Below are positions 19,101 through 27,618 of a stretch of DNA of 64,000 nucleotides, piece after piece. The stretch spans positions 170,985-234,984 of the forward strand of contig JAQSCO010000057.1 of assembly GCA_029945445.1 (NCBI GenBank), given 5' to 3'. The position numbers were made by a program, and so were the translations under genes. The notes beneath the pieces were generated by a model. That model did not search any database and had not been told where the DNA came from. It worked only from the letters and a program-made list of their open reading frames with translations. This stretch comes from Lacunisphaera sp. (GTDB lineage: Bacteria > Verrucomicrobiota > Verrucomicrobiia > Opitutales > Opitutaceae). Position 1 is the stretch's first letter, and each line of letters starts with the position of its first letter.

Positions 19101-19788
19101 TTTTTCCATCGAGGCAGATCCGTTCGCGCCCTGGCTGCTGGCGGTGGACGTGCGGGCGCGGAAAACCATCCGGTTGCGCACCACGGTGTTCAACGGCATC
19201 GCCTCGGGCCGCTTCCGGCTCGACGGCACCCTGGCCGAACCGCGCGCCATCGGCGAGCTGGCGATGGACGAGGGCCGCGTGCTGTTTCCCTTTGCCACCT
19301 TCAAGGTGCAAACCGGCACCGTGCGACTCAGCGAGGCCGATCCCTTTCATGCGATCCTGAACCTGACGGCGACCTCGCAGCGGCGCGACTACCAGCTGCG
19401 CCTCGAGGCAACCGGCGAACTGTTCGCGCCCAACGTCCTGCTGTCCTCCACGCCCTCGCTCGACGCCGGCGAGGTGCTGCTGCTGGTGATGACGGGCCAG
19501 CCGCCCAGCGGCGCGACAGGAGTTTCCTCCAGCGGCCAGCGGCTTGCGCTCCTCGGGGCCTACCTCAGCCGGGGCCTGTTCCAGGACCTCGGGATCGGCG
19601 GCGAGGACCGGCTGGAGATTTCCGCCGGCGCGCAGGTTTCCGAGCAGGGGCGCGATACCTTTGAGTTCGAATACAAGCTCGGCGAACGCTCGTCGCTCGT
19701 GGGCGAGTATGACCGGTTCGACGCCTACAACGCGGGCCTGAAATTCCGCGTCTACACCCAGGAGAGCAAGCCGCTTGAAAAGAAATAA
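16138..19788 (+). CDS. tamB: TamB-like translocation and assembly module, inner-membrane-anchored
   Basis: 1216 residues: one N-terminal membrane anchor (LILILVVAGAGLLSLPWWL), a long beta-rich AsmA-like repeat region predicted to span the periplasm, and a C-terminal TamB (DUF490) domain from about residue 850, with DEGRVLFPFATFKVQTGTVRL and the terminal GERSSLVGEYDRFDAYNAGLKFRVY. Family members bridge the inner membrane to an Omp85 partner and move phospholipid or help outer-membrane protein insertion. The partner gene follows directly and overlaps by 14 bp. Confidence 0.88.
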   Translation: MPRWLKGLILILVVAGAGLLSLPWWLGAALRPALRARGISFERYERAGYAHFRLRGMRYANANFEATAGQVESLTPLGWFWQRLRGAQPTLMVTDWRLRRIAAPGAPAAQPPGGLLVLRSTLQPLGPRLAYWLPRAHLLAGEVQGFGPELKIASADWRDARLRVDGLHLADHVFDFVLAPAADGSVDLLAHTTGNAAKLHLVWSGAEIKGEAMLWDQPAQLSARFPDQGWLPVEATAVAENWNVPAARVKLGVPYAQVRGAARLLWRDETFDLTINARAEPAADTKTKAPPFEAHAAAHGSLRELTLTALTMDAPFGTARLTAPVTFSLDQLQAAAPAQLNVHVDLAKLPWVEARGRAEGTVSVSGRDAVAQQDFALELTDVVLSGLALKKAQVRGRLQWPQLALTELQVQLDETSSLEAHGAINWQTRELAGVALTAKLAPAWFARWLPAGAGWTAAEMTAAAEGPLDAPRHQGSLKLGAVLLPPLHPIDLVATWQGVGAKIEAAATATAGNSSLEFAGSLDAHRLQLTTLRFSPGGQVAAQLTAPALLAWAPVWSVDNFQLSGPASQLSFKGQGGANGSFELAATGFDSAWLHDWVGLTGPGWSLHALQSSGRFTDGVLSFNTELTAQIEMSPRPAEVKLVASGDAAGIRLKEFTVIESGRALTQATGRLPLAWVTEPELHLRIDDTAPLELAASTEPESPLWAALAAFTGVQLTKPTAKINLTGTVRQPTGELQLQAAAVSAAPERCKYPLPELTDVTLAMEFDRTTVKLVNFSGKVDDQAVTARGSVPMTDGDWRQLWREPAAFDWSKAAARVEIPDADLAPLARRFPKFVAVQGRLSATVELKAGGKFSGELHLKDAATRPHPPFGTLQEIQADLVLADRTISVRTFTAKLGGEPVALEGGVTLVPDAAPRLALSLKGQNLPLVRNTGLLLRADFDLSANTDAAGRTRLGGAIEVRDCLLLASLNLRSLLPTGVRGVTRQPPYFSIEADPFAPWLLAVDVRARKTIRLRTTVFNGIASGRFRLDGTLAEPRAIGELAMDEGRVLFPFATFKVQTGTVRLSEADPFHAILNLTATSQRRDYQLRLEATGELFAPNVLLSSTPSLDAGEVLLLVMTGQPPSGATGVSSSGQRLALLGAYLSRGLFQDLGIGGEDRLEISAGAQVSEQGRDTFEFEYKLGERSSLVGEYDRFDAYNAGLKFRVYTQESKPLEKK
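19761..19777 (+). promoter_or_regulatory. Ribosome binding site supporting a TTG start
   Basis: GGAGAG at 19761-19766 lies 8 nt before TTG 19775-19777. Clear Shine-Dalgarno sites are uncommon in this window, so this one, inside the end of tamB, supports the unusual TTG as the start of the Omp85 gene and suggests coupled translation. Confidence 0.6.
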
Positions 19789-21910
19789 TCCCGGCAGCCT
19801 TTCTGTGGGCGAGGTGAGGGCACCCCGCCCACCCCGGAAACTATTCCTCGTGCTCGCCGGCCTGCTGCTCGCCGGTCTCACCCCGCTCCCCGCGGCGGAG
19901 CTGCACGTGAAGGGCCTGAACTGGTTCAAGAACCGCAAGGCCGAGCAGCAGTTGAAACTCCTGCTCGGCGCGCAGCATAGCGCGACGCTGGACGCCGCCG
20001 CCCTCGAGGATGCGGCGCTGGTGCTCATCGGCAGCCTGAACGACGAGGGCTACCTCGAGCCCGGGCTCACCGTGGAATTCGCCGGCCCGGACGGCGGCCC
20101 CGTCACCTACCCGCTCGACGCGCAGCTCGATCACCCGCTGCCCCGGCCACTGGCGGTGGCGAAGGCGACGCTGCGGATTGTCCACGGCCAGCGCTTCGCC
20201 CTGCGGGAAGTCACCTTTGCGGGCCTGCGGGCCATGGAGGAAAAGGAGGCGCGCACTTTCTTCGTCGGCGAGAACCTGCTCATCCCGCTGGTTTCCGAGC
20301 GGATTTATTCCCCCGGCCGCCTGCAAAGCGCGATGGGTAACCTCGAGGAGGCGCTGCGCCAGCTGGGGTATGCCGAGGCGGCGGTTACGCCGGGGACCGT
20401 GGCGATCGATCACGCCAAGGGCGACGTCCGCGCCCAAATCCTCGTGCAGGAAGGCCGGCGCTGGCTGGTCGGCGCGCTGCAATTTTCCCTCACCGACGGC
20501 AGCGCGGCGCCGGAAGGACTCATGGCCGGACGCACCGGCCAGCCGTGGACCTCGCTCTGGCGGCAGGACGCCACGACGGCGATCCGCCGCTGGTATTACA
20601 CCCGCGGGCACCCGGACGTGCAGGTGAAGCTCACCCCGCAGACCGCCGAGGCGGCGGACGGCACGAAGGCTGTGACGGTCCTGGCTACGATCACGCCCGG
20701 GCCCGAGGTGCACGTGGGCGCGGTGCGTTTCCAAGGTAACAAATACACCCGTGAAGCCACCTTGCGCCGCCTCGTGCGCAGCCACCCGGGTGATTTGCTG
20801 GATCCCGTTTTGTTCGACAGCAGCCAGGCCCGGATTTCCCAGCTGGGCGTGTTCCGGCATGTCGAGCTACGCTACGAGCCGGCGGACGCCACGCCGCGCG
20901 ACGTCGTCTATGATCTCACCGAGGGCCGGCGGCAGGAGGTCAACCTGCTCGCCGGCTACGGCAGCTACGAGCAATTCCGTGGCGGCGTGGAGTGGCGGCA
21001 CTACAATCTCTTCGGCCGCGCGCACACGAGCAGCCTCAAGCTCGTGGAGTCGATGAAGGGCTCGTCGGGCGACTACGTCTATACCGTGCCGTCACTCTTC
21101 GGCAGCACGGTCGACGGCAGCGCCCGGCTGTTCGGCCTGCGCCGCGCGGAGTTCTCCTTCGAGCGCGAGGAGTATGGCGCGAGCCTCTCCCTGCTTTTCC
21201 CCCTGCGCCAGCTGGGGCTGTCTCTGACGAGTGGCTACACCTTCAAGCATGTGCGCAACTCCGACAGCGCGCTGGCGACCAGCGCCACCGATCCCGTCGA
21301 GTCGAACATCGCCAGCGTCAACCTCGGCCTCGTGCGCGAGCGGCGCGACAATCCGCTGCGGCCGCGCAAAGGCTACAACGTCCACCTCCAACTCGAGGCG
21401 GCCGGCCGCGAGCTGGGCAGCGAGGTCGTTTACCAGCAGCTGGTCGTCGGGGCCTCCTATCACACTGGCTGGGGCAACGGCCGCTGGTTTCACGCGGGGC
21501 TGTCCCAGGGTGTCGTGACCACGCTGGGCGCGCCCAAAGATTCCGCCCTGCCGGTCAGCGTGCTGTTTTTCCCCGGCGGGGACGGCTCCATCCGCGGCTA
21601 CCAGAAAGGCGAGGCGGCCCCGCGCGGCGCCGCCGGGCTGTTCACCGGCGCCAAGGCCTACACGCAATTCAACCTCGAGGTCGAGCAGGCGCTCACGTCG
21701 AAATGGTCGGTGGTGATGTTCACCGATGCGCTCGGCACAGCGGTGCGCCTGGCTGACTGGCCCTGGTCGGAAAAACTTTATTCCGTCGGCCTCGGCGTGC
21801 GCTACCAGACCGTGATCGGGCCGGTGCGCGTCGAATACGGCCACAACCTCAACCCGCGCCCCTTCGATCCCGCCGGCACGCTGCAGGTGTCGATCGGCTT
21901 CCCGTTCTGA
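19775..21910 (+). CDS. tamA: TamA-like Omp85 outer-membrane protein
   Basis: 711 residues. After a signal segment (LFLVLAGLLLAGLTPLPAAE) come POTRA-type repeats (about residues 45-350, for example VHVGAVRFQGNKYTREATLRRLV) and a 16-strand-type barrel. The barrel carries the conserved Omp85 region LFFPGGDGSIRGYQKGEAAPRG (an RGY variant of the VRGF/Y motif) and a terminal strand GTLQVSIGFPF ending in Phe. The 14-bp overlap with tamB makes it the likely TamA partner rather than BamA. The start is TTG 19775, backed by a ribosome binding site. Confidence 0.85.
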   Translation: MKRNNPGSLSVGEVRAPRPPRKLFLVLAGLLLAGLTPLPAAELHVKGLNWFKNRKAEQQLKLLLGAQHSATLDAAALEDAALVLIGSLNDEGYLEPGLTVEFAGPDGGPVTYPLDAQLDHPLPRPLAVAKATLRIVHGQRFALREVTFAGLRAMEEKEARTFFVGENLLIPLVSERIYSPGRLQSAMGNLEEALRQLGYAEAAVTPGTVAIDHAKGDVRAQILVQEGRRWLVGALQFSLTDGSAAPEGLMAGRTGQPWTSLWRQDATTAIRRWYYTRGHPDVQVKLTPQTAEAADGTKAVTVLATITPGPEVHVGAVRFQGNKYTREATLRRLVRSHPGDLLDPVLFDSSQARISQLGVFRHVELRYEPADATPRDVVYDLTEGRRQEVNLLAGYGSYEQFRGGVEWRHYNLFGRAHTSSLKLVESMKGSSGDYVYTVPSLFGSTVDGSARLFGLRRAEFSFEREEYGASLSLLFPLRQLGLSLTSGYTFKHVRNSDSALATSATDPVESNIASVNLGLVRERRDNPLRPRKGYNVHLQLEAAGRELGSEVVYQQLVVGASYHTGWGNGRWFHAGLSQGVVTTLGAPKDSALPVSVLFFPGGDGSIRGYQKGEAAPRGAAGLFTGAKAYTQFNLEVEQALTSKWSVVMFTDALGTAVRLADWPWSEKLYSVGLGVRYQTVIGPVRVEYGHNLNPRPFDPAGTLQVSIGFPF

Positions 21911-22028
21911 GCGGCCGGCCCGGCTGTTCGGACCTGCACCTGTGCCGCCATTTGCCGGTGGTTTTACGGGGCTTAAAGAACCGCCGTATGTTTTTGCCTC
22001 CGAACTGGCGCCTGTCATTTTCCATCGC

Positions 22029-22601
22029 ATGATGACGCGGAAAAAGTTTTTTGTCTTCTTGGCCGGGGCGACAATCCTGGCCCTGCTGGCTCCTGGCGCC
22101 ATCGCCAAGGGCACGCCTGACGAGCGCCGCGATGACATCCGGCAGATGCGCGACACGGTGCTGGCCGACCTCTACAAGGAAAAGCCCGAGCTCAAGGCCA
22201 GGATCAAGAAGGCCGCCGGCTATGCGGCTTTCACCAACGTCGGCGTGAACCTGCTCATCGCCAGCTTTGCCGGGGGCAAGGGCGTCGTGGTGGACGCGAA
22301 GGGTCGTGAGACCTTTATGAAGATGGGGTCCGCCGGCATCGGCCTCGGCCTGGGCGTGAAGGATTTTCGCGGGGTCTTCGTGTTCCACGACAAGGCTAAG
22401 TTGGAAAGCTTCATCGCCAAGGGCTGGGACTTCAGCGGCCAGGCCGACGCCACGGCGAAATCCGACCAGAAGGGCGGACAGCTGGCCGGCGCAGGCAACA
22501 TCACCGAAGGCGTGGAGCTGTATCAGTTCACAAAGAACGGCCTCGCGCTGCAGGCCACGCTGCAGGGCACCAAATATTGGAAGGACAAGGACCTGAACTG
22601 A
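22029..22601 (+). CDS. YSC84/SYLF-domain protein, exported
   Basis: 190 residues from ATG 22029, with a signal peptide (FFVFLAGATILALLAPGAIA). The mature part carries the SYLF domain: AAGYAAFTNVGVNLLIASFAGGKGVVVD, then KMGSAGIGLGLGVKDFRGVFVFHD and the ending ALQATLQGTKYWKD. In eukaryotes SYLF domains bind phosphoinositides; bacterial members are envelope proteins of unknown role. A 118-bp gap separates it from tamA, so it may or may not be cotranscribed. Confidence 0.85.
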   Translation: MMTRKKFFVFLAGATILALLAPGAIAKGTPDERRDDIRQMRDTVLADLYKEKPELKARIKKAAGYAAFTNVGVNLLIASFAGGKGVVVDAKGRETFMKMGSAGIGLGLGVKDFRGVFVFHDKAKLESFIAKGWDFSGQADATAKSDQKGGQLAGAGNITEGVELYQFTKNGLALQATLQGTKYWKDKDLN

Positions 22602-22609
22602 GACCGGCC

Positions 22610-23404
22610 TTACGGGTCGATCAACGCTTCCGGGAAAAGCACCCGGGTGTGGTTTCGCGGATCGTAGAGGACGTAGATGGGTTGTTTGTCGCGCACATGC
22701 TTGAGCGCGAGGTTCACGTCAGCCTGGTTCACGCGCTTCACGGTCACGGGCTGGCCGTTGTTTAACGACGGCGCGGCGATGACGATCCGGTAGACGGTCT
22801 GGTGATTCACGCGCATGGTGGTCTCGTCCACCGACTGGACGTCCACTTCCGTCACCAACCCCTCGTGCAGCAAACGCCCCGTGCGTCGCCGGTTCACGAA
22901 GAACCACGTGACGAACGCCCCGCCCAGCAGTGGGAAAATAATGACAAACACCCCGCCCCAGCTGCTCTTGCCGAGTCGCGCCCCCTCCACGCGGGCCAGC
23001 GCCGGGTCGGCCGGCAGATAGCGGACCGTCACCGCCGCATTCTTCTGCCATCGTTCGCCGGTCGTGTAGCTGCGGCCCTGGCGTGGTGGTCCGCCCGCCG
23101 GCGTATAACGGAAGACATACTCCATTACCCGGACTTTGTTGATCGACATGCTCGTCCGGCTGACCTCCGTGATCACGCCACCCGTGGTCCGGGCTTCCGC
23201 TCCCGCCAGCCGCCACTCGTCGAGAAATTGCCAGGGGAAAAATATGACGACGAAAACCAGCCCGAGGCCGCCAAAGACCAGGCCGAACAGGGGCAGGAAC
23301 CAGGCGGCGCATCCGCCGCCGACCGCCTTGGTGATATGGGCTGGCACCGGGCGCGGCGGGGCGGCCGCCAGCAGTTGCGCGATGTCGTCCGCGGTGACTT
23401 TCAC
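22610..23404 (-). CDS. DUF3592 membrane protein
   Basis: 264 residues with two or three hydrophobic segments (around residues 33-58 and 152-170) flanking extracytoplasmic beta-rich parts. The GVITEVSRTSMSINKVRVMEYVFRYT and YLPADPALARVEG patches match DUF3592, a family of unknown function. A second copy of the motif follows (LVTEVDVQSVDETTMRVNHQTVYRI, DPRNHTRVLFPEAL), so the protein looks like an internal duplication. It starts at GTG 23404, whose last two bases begin the stop codon of the gene before it (GTGA overlap). Confidence 0.75.
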   Translation of the reverse strand: MKVTADDIAQLLAAAPPRPVPAHITKAVGGGCAAWFLPLFGLVFGGLGLVFVVIFFPWQFLDEWRLAGAEARTTGGVITEVSRTSMSINKVRVMEYVFRYTPAGGPPRQGRSYTTGERWQKNAAVTVRYLPADPALARVEGARLGKSSWGGVFVIIFPLLGGAFVTWFFVNRRRTGRLLHEGLVTEVDVQSVDETTMRVNHQTVYRIVIAAPSLNNGQPVTVKRVNQADVNLALKHVRDKQPIYVLYDPRNHTRVLFPEALIDP

Positions 23405-23859
23405 GCGTGCTTCCTAGCAGTCCACCGCGCGGCCGCAAGGGTCATGTCCTCTTGCTTCCCGGCGGGTTCTGCCGCCACCTCGGCCTGGATCGGTTTTATC
23501 TTCGTCGTTTCCGGACGATAGTCCGGTCGCGGGGCAAAGGTTTCGCGCAGGATTTTCAGCGCCGCGACTTCGTTGAGCAGGAAAGTCCGCCAGCCGGGTG
23601 GTGGTTCGCTCCGGCTGCCGCCGGCAATCTGCCAGCCGAGCAGCGCGAGGTGGCCCTCCGTGGCGTGGCCGAGGGCATGCGGTTCCACCTGGCGCGCATA
23701 GCCGTGGTAATCGAACTGCAGCAGGCGCCGCCCGGCGAGCGCCTGCCGGATCAGCTCCTCCGGGGTTTTCTTTTCTGCGGTGGTGCCGGCGGCCGGGCCC
23801 TGCATCCAGAGCAACAGCCCGGTCGCGCCCACGGCCCGCAGGAAGCCGCGCCGGTTCAT
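23401..23859 (-). CDS. Tat-exported single WYL-like domain protein
   Basis: 152 residues from ATG 23859, which places the twin-arginine signal MNRRGFLRAVGATGLLLW right at the N-terminus; a TTG at 23898 overlapping the upstream stop is the alternative start. The mature part reads RRLLQFDYHGYARQVEPHALG..GHLALLGWQ..GGS..GWRTFLLNEVAALKILRETF, the pattern of small stand-alone WYL domains. WYL domains normally sense ligands inside the cytoplasm in transcription factors or CRISPR proteins, so a secreted one is odd. It sits between two membrane-protein genes, with overlapping ends. Confidence 0.65.
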   Translation of the reverse strand: MNRRGFLRAVGATGLLLWMQGPAAGTTAEKKTPEELIRQALAGRRLLQFDYHGYARQVEPHALGHATEGHLALLGWQIAGGSRSEPPPGWRTFLLNEVAALKILRETFAPRPDYRPETTKIKPIQAEVAAEPAGKQEDMTLAAARWTARKHA

Positions 23860-23894
23860 ATCCGGCCCCCCGCATGTGTCTCCCTCGCGTCGGG

Positions 23895-24341
23895 TCAAGC
23901 GCTGCCCCGGGTTTCCAGGCGGACGGCTTCCAGCGAGAGCGTAATTTCCCGCAGGAATCCGAGAATCGACCCGATCAGGCTGATCACGCCGAGGCTGAAG
24001 AGGCAGACAATCACGACCCCGAGTTCCAACCCGAAGAGTGCCGCGATGAACAGCACGAGGATCAGCAGGCTGACAAGCAGCACGGTGAGCGCAGCCAGGC
24101 TGATCGCCTGCCGCAGGATGCCGGCGCGCCGGTCGATCAGCTCGATCTGCTCGCGGAGCAACCCCTGCCGTTCGGGGGCCGGACCCGAGAGCCGCTCCCG
24201 GTGCAGCAGCCGCGCCCGATCGATCAGCCGGCCGAGCCGGTTGGTGAAGGATAGGAGCAGCAGGCCCACGCCTGAGATCAGGATCACGGGACCAATGGCG
24301 AGCTGGAGGACGGGAACGAGTTGATTGAGCGTGAGGTTCAT
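23895..24341 (-). CDS. DUF2721 family membrane protein
   Basis: 148 residues with one N-terminal span (QLAIGPVILISGVGLLLLSF), a charged amphipathic middle (NRLGRLIDRARLLHRE..EQIELIDRRAGILRQAI) and two C-terminal spans. This is the DUF2721 layout; function unknown. It is the first gene of a minus-strand trio (DUF2721, WYL-like, DUF3592) with overlapping or abutting ends, which indicates an operon. Confidence 0.85.
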   Translation of the reverse strand: MNLTLNQLVPVLQLAIGPVILISGVGLLLLSFTNRLGRLIDRARLLHRERLSGPAPERQGLLREQIELIDRRAGILRQAISLAALTVLLVSLLILVLFIAALFGLELGVVIVCLFSLGVISLIGSILGFLREITLSLEAVRLETRGSA

Positions 24342-24450
24342 GGCGGCGTTGAAATTATCCTAGCAGACTCCGCATCGGTTGTATGCGCTGATCTTGTCCA
24401 ATCCCGCACACGGCTTGCCACGCCGAGCGGGCCGGACATTCTTAAAGGCG

Positions 24451-25029
24451 ATGGATGTTTATGCCCGAGCCCGTGAACTGATCGACGCCGCGCACGCGGC
24501 CGATCCGAAGCGCGCGCCGGACGGCCGGACCGCCGAACTGGTCTACGCCGACCGGATGGAGGCGTGGGTCGCGCGCCTCGTGCCAGCCGCCACCCCGCTG
24601 CTCCGCCTTGCCGCGCGCTGCCAGCATCTCGAACGCTGGCGCGTGCCACGCACGACTTTTCCCGACGGCAAGGCCGGCTACCTCAGGTGGCGTCAATCGC
24701 TCTACGGCAAACAGGCCGCGCGCGCGCGGGAACTGCTGCTCGCCGCCGGCGTATCGTCGGCCGGGGCGGACGAAGCCGCGACGTGGGTGTCGAAGACCGC
24801 GCTCAAGGCCAACCCCGGGACGCAGGCGCTCGAGGACGCGGCGTGCCTGGTGTTTTTGGAAAATGAGATCGAGGCCTTCGCCGCGCAGCACGCCGACTAT
24901 CCCGGGGCCAAGTTCGTGGACATCCTGAAAAAAACCTGGGGCAAGATGAGCCCGGCGGCGCAACAGGCCGCCCTCGGCCTCGACCTGCCTCCCGCCATCG
25001 CGGCCCTGGTGCGTGCGGCCGTGGCCTAG
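24451..25029 (+). CDS. DUF4202 family protein
   Basis: 192 residues from ATG 24451. It contains the family pattern ARELIDAAHAADP near the start, LLRLAARCQHLERWRVPR..FPDGKAGYLRWRQSLY, and LEDAACLVFLENEIEAFAAQH. The conserved histidine and aspartate positions look like an HD-type metal-binding helical protein, but no enzymatic role is established. A longer in-frame opening to 24379 adds residues with no family character. Confidence 0.85.
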   Translation: MDVYARARELIDAAHAADPKRAPDGRTAELVYADRMEAWVARLVPAATPLLRLAARCQHLERWRVPRTTFPDGKAGYLRWRQSLYGKQAARARELLLAAGVSSAGADEAATWVSKTALKANPGTQALEDAACLVFLENEIEAFAAQHADYPGAKFVDILKKTWGKMSPAAQQAALGLDLPPAIAALVRAAVA

Positions 25030-25075
25030 GATGCTCGCTTGCCGCACGGCTCCGGCCCGCCTCTAATGGCGCGTC

Positions 25076-27124
25076 GTGGCTTCCTCCCCCAGCAACTCGC
25101 AGGCTATCCGGTGGCGCTGGTTGCTGCCGGTCGCCGCGCTGGTCGCGATCTTCCATGTCTCGCCCCTGCGGCCGGCGATTGACCGCGCTTTTTTCGACGC
25201 TTCCAGCCGGCACCCGCTGAAAGTCCCGCCGCTGCCGCCCAATTCGGCGCTGGTGCTGGTCGACGAACAGACCATGACCGCCCTGAGCGCGCAGGGGGTG
25301 CGCTGGCCGTTTCCCCGGGCCATCTTCGCGCAGCTCGTGATGGCACTGCAGCAGGCCGGCGCGGCCCGGATCGTGGTTGATTTCACTTTCTTCGAGGAAT
25401 CGGATGCCGGGCAGGACCAGCTGCTGGCCGCGGTCGCGGCCGCGGTGCCGTCGGTGGTGCTCGCCCGCACGCAGGATCGTCCGCCGGTTTTCTGGCCCGC
25501 GGTTTTCACGACCGCCCATCGGCAATATTTCCAGAAGAACCGGACCGGCCTGGTGGAATTTCCCGCGGACAGCGACGGGGTGGCCCGCAGCTACCCCGTC
25601 CCCGGTTCGCTGGCGGCCGCAGTGTTCGACCCGCCGGCGGCCGGTCCGGGCGGGCTGATCCGCTGGCAGGGCGGGCTGGAACAAATCAAGGCGCGGGGCG
25701 TGCCCGTGCTGTCGGCGGCGCCCCTGATTGCCGCGGGCGCCCCGATTCTTCACCGGCTCGTCGCGGCGGCGCCCGACCTCGAACCGGAACAGATCGCACC
25801 GGCCATCGCTGCCGAGCCGGCGCTGACGGGCGAGTGGGCGGCGCTCCTGCGCGGCCGCACGGTGTTTATCGGCGCCAACGCCAGCGGCACGTTTGATCTG
25901 AAGCCGCTGCCGGTCGGCAAAATCGAGCCAGGCCTGCTGCTGCATTGGACCGCATGGACCAATCTCGCCACGGGCCGGTTTATCACCGCCGTGCCGCCTC
26001 TCGGTCGGTTTATTGCCGTGTTGCTTTTCACGGGCGCGGTCATCTGCGCGGGACGCGGGCGCACGCGCCTGCTGGCCCCCGTGGCGGTGGCGGTTGGCCT
26101 TGGCTTGCTGCTGTTCGCCGGCGCCCATGTCGCCCTGTCCTTCGGCTGGTTCCTCCCGCCGGCGACGCCGGCGACCGCCCTCGGTTTGACCCTGCTCGGC
26201 GTCGTGGCCGAGAGCTACTGGCGCGAACAGGCGCGCAAGCGGGAGATCCAGGCGATGTTCGGCGCGTATGTGGACCCGGGGGTCGTGGCGCAACTGGTGC
26301 AAAACCCCGCTGCCATCCGGCTCGGCGGAGAACGACGCGAGGCCACGGTGTTCTTCTCGGACCTGGTGGGCTTCACGGACCTCTCCGAAAAACTCAAGGA
26401 CCGGCCCGAACTGATGGTCGAGGTGGTCAATACCTACCTCGACGAGACCAGTGAATGCCTGCTCAACCACGGCGCCTATGTGGACAAATACATCGGCGAC
26501 GCCGTCATGGCTGCCTTTGGCGTGCCGTCGCCTCTGCCCGACCACGCGCTCGCCGCCTGCCGCGCGGCCCTCGAGGCCCAGCGGCTGATCGTCGGCATCA
26601 ACGCCCGCTACGCCGCCGCGGTGGGTGTCCAGCTGGCCATGCGCATCGGGCTCAACACCGGGGAGCTGATCGTCGGCAACGTCGGCTCCTCGCGCAAAAA
26701 GAACTACACCGTGATGGGTGACACCGTGAACCTCGCCTCGCGCCTCGAGGCCGCCAACAAGGTCTTCGGCACCGGCATTCTCCTCGGCAATGAAACCGCG
26801 CGCCGCGCGCAAGGCGTGTTCGCCACGCGCCCGCTGGCGCGGTTGCGGGTGAAGGGCAAGCTGGAGGCCATCGAGGTACACGCGCTGGTCGGGATCACGG
26901 GAACCTTGTCCGCGCAGGATGAGGAATTTCTCGCCGCCTATCGCGCGGGCTACGCCGCCTATGTCAGCGGTCGCTTCGCCGAGGCGGCGGCAGCCCTGAC
27001 CAGGGCCGATGGCGTCGCGCCTGGCGACTTGACCACCCTCCGGTTGCGCGAAGAATCCCTCCGGTATGCGCAATCCCCCCCGCCCGCCGGCTGGGAGCCC
27101 GTTTTAACCCTCGATTCAAAATGA
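25076..27124 (+). CDS. CHASE2-domain adenylate/guanylate cyclase
   Basis: 682 residues: an N-terminal membrane anchor, an extracytoplasmic CHASE2 sensor (about residues 40-305), a bundle of three membrane helices (about 305-380), and a class III cyclase domain (about 415-590). The metal-binding aspartates are in VFFSDLVGFTDL and KYIGDAVMAAFG, and the transition-state Asn/Arg region is in MGDTVNLASRLEAANK. A short helical tail resembling a TPR motif follows. GTG 25076 is the start; no ATG is in frame nearby. It probably makes cAMP in response to an envelope signal. The SH3 gene overlaps its stop by 4 bp. Confidence 0.92.
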   Translation: MASSPSNSQAIRWRWLLPVAALVAIFHVSPLRPAIDRAFFDASSRHPLKVPPLPPNSALVLVDEQTMTALSAQGVRWPFPRAIFAQLVMALQQAGAARIVVDFTFFEESDAGQDQLLAAVAAAVPSVVLARTQDRPPVFWPAVFTTAHRQYFQKNRTGLVEFPADSDGVARSYPVPGSLAAAVFDPPAAGPGGLIRWQGGLEQIKARGVPVLSAAPLIAAGAPILHRLVAAAPDLEPEQIAPAIAAEPALTGEWAALLRGRTVFIGANASGTFDLKPLPVGKIEPGLLLHWTAWTNLATGRFITAVPPLGRFIAVLLFTGAVICAGRGRTRLLAPVAVAVGLGLLLFAGAHVALSFGWFLPPATPATALGLTLLGVVAESYWREQARKREIQAMFGAYVDPGVVAQLVQNPAAIRLGGERREATVFFSDLVGFTDLSEKLKDRPELMVEVVNTYLDETSECLLNHGAYVDKYIGDAVMAAFGVPSPLPDHALAACRAALEAQRLIVGINARYAAAVGVQLAMRIGLNTGELIVGNVGSSRKKNYTVMGDTVNLASRLEAANKVFGTGILLGNETARRAQGVFATRPLARLRVKGKLEAIEVHALVGITGTLSAQDEEFLAAYRAGYAAYVSGRFAEAAAALTRADGVAPGDLTTLRLREESLRYAQSPPPAGWEPVLTLDSK

Positions 27125-27618
27125 AATCCCGCCCCGCCCCCCTTCTATGGCCGGCTGTTCTTCTGTCCGCCCTCGCCGTGTCCGTCGAGGCCGCGCTCGC
27201 CGCCGGCGGCTCCGCCTACACCAAGCGTTTCAAAACCGTCCTGCTCGCCGAGCCCTCGCCGCTGGCCGCGCCCGCCGGCGAGCTGGCCCTCGGCCGCAAA
27301 CTCACGGTCAGGGAAGCGCGCGGCAGCTGGCTGCTCGTCAGTGACGGCCCGGCCACCGGCTGGGTTTTTGCCGGCAACCTCTCCGAGACCAAGCCGGAGG
27401 AGACCAAGGGGGCCGACGGCCTGCCGCTGGCCGCCAGCCAGACGACCGCCACCGCGGCGGCCCGGCCGCTCACGCCCGCGGCGGCCGACTACGCCGAGCG
27501 GCGCAACTTGGGCAGCGCGCGCGAGGACCTCGACTGGCTGCTGGCGGAATGCAAGGCCTTCACGCCCGCGGATGTCACGGCCTTCCTGCAGGCGCAGAAA
27601 AAGGGGGAACACCAATGA
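27121..27618 (+). CDS. Exported SH3-like domain protein
   Basis: 165 residues with a signal peptide (PAVLLSALAVSVEAALAAG) and a bacterial SH3-type fold around residues 35-90 (RKLTVREARGSWLLVSDGPATGWVFAGNLS), the usual pattern for envelope ligand binding. The C-terminal half is a helical tail. Its ATG overlaps the cyclase stop (ATGA), and its own stop overlaps the M48 start in the same way, so all three are probably made in fixed proportion. Confidence 0.75.
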   Translation: MKSRPAPLLWPAVLLSALAVSVEAALAAGGSAYTKRFKTVLLAEPSPLAAPAGELALGRKLTVREARGSWLLVSDGPATGWVFAGNLSETKPEETKGADGLPLAASQTTATAAARPLTPAAADYAERRNLGSAREDLDWLLAECKAFTPADVTAFLQAQKKGEHQ

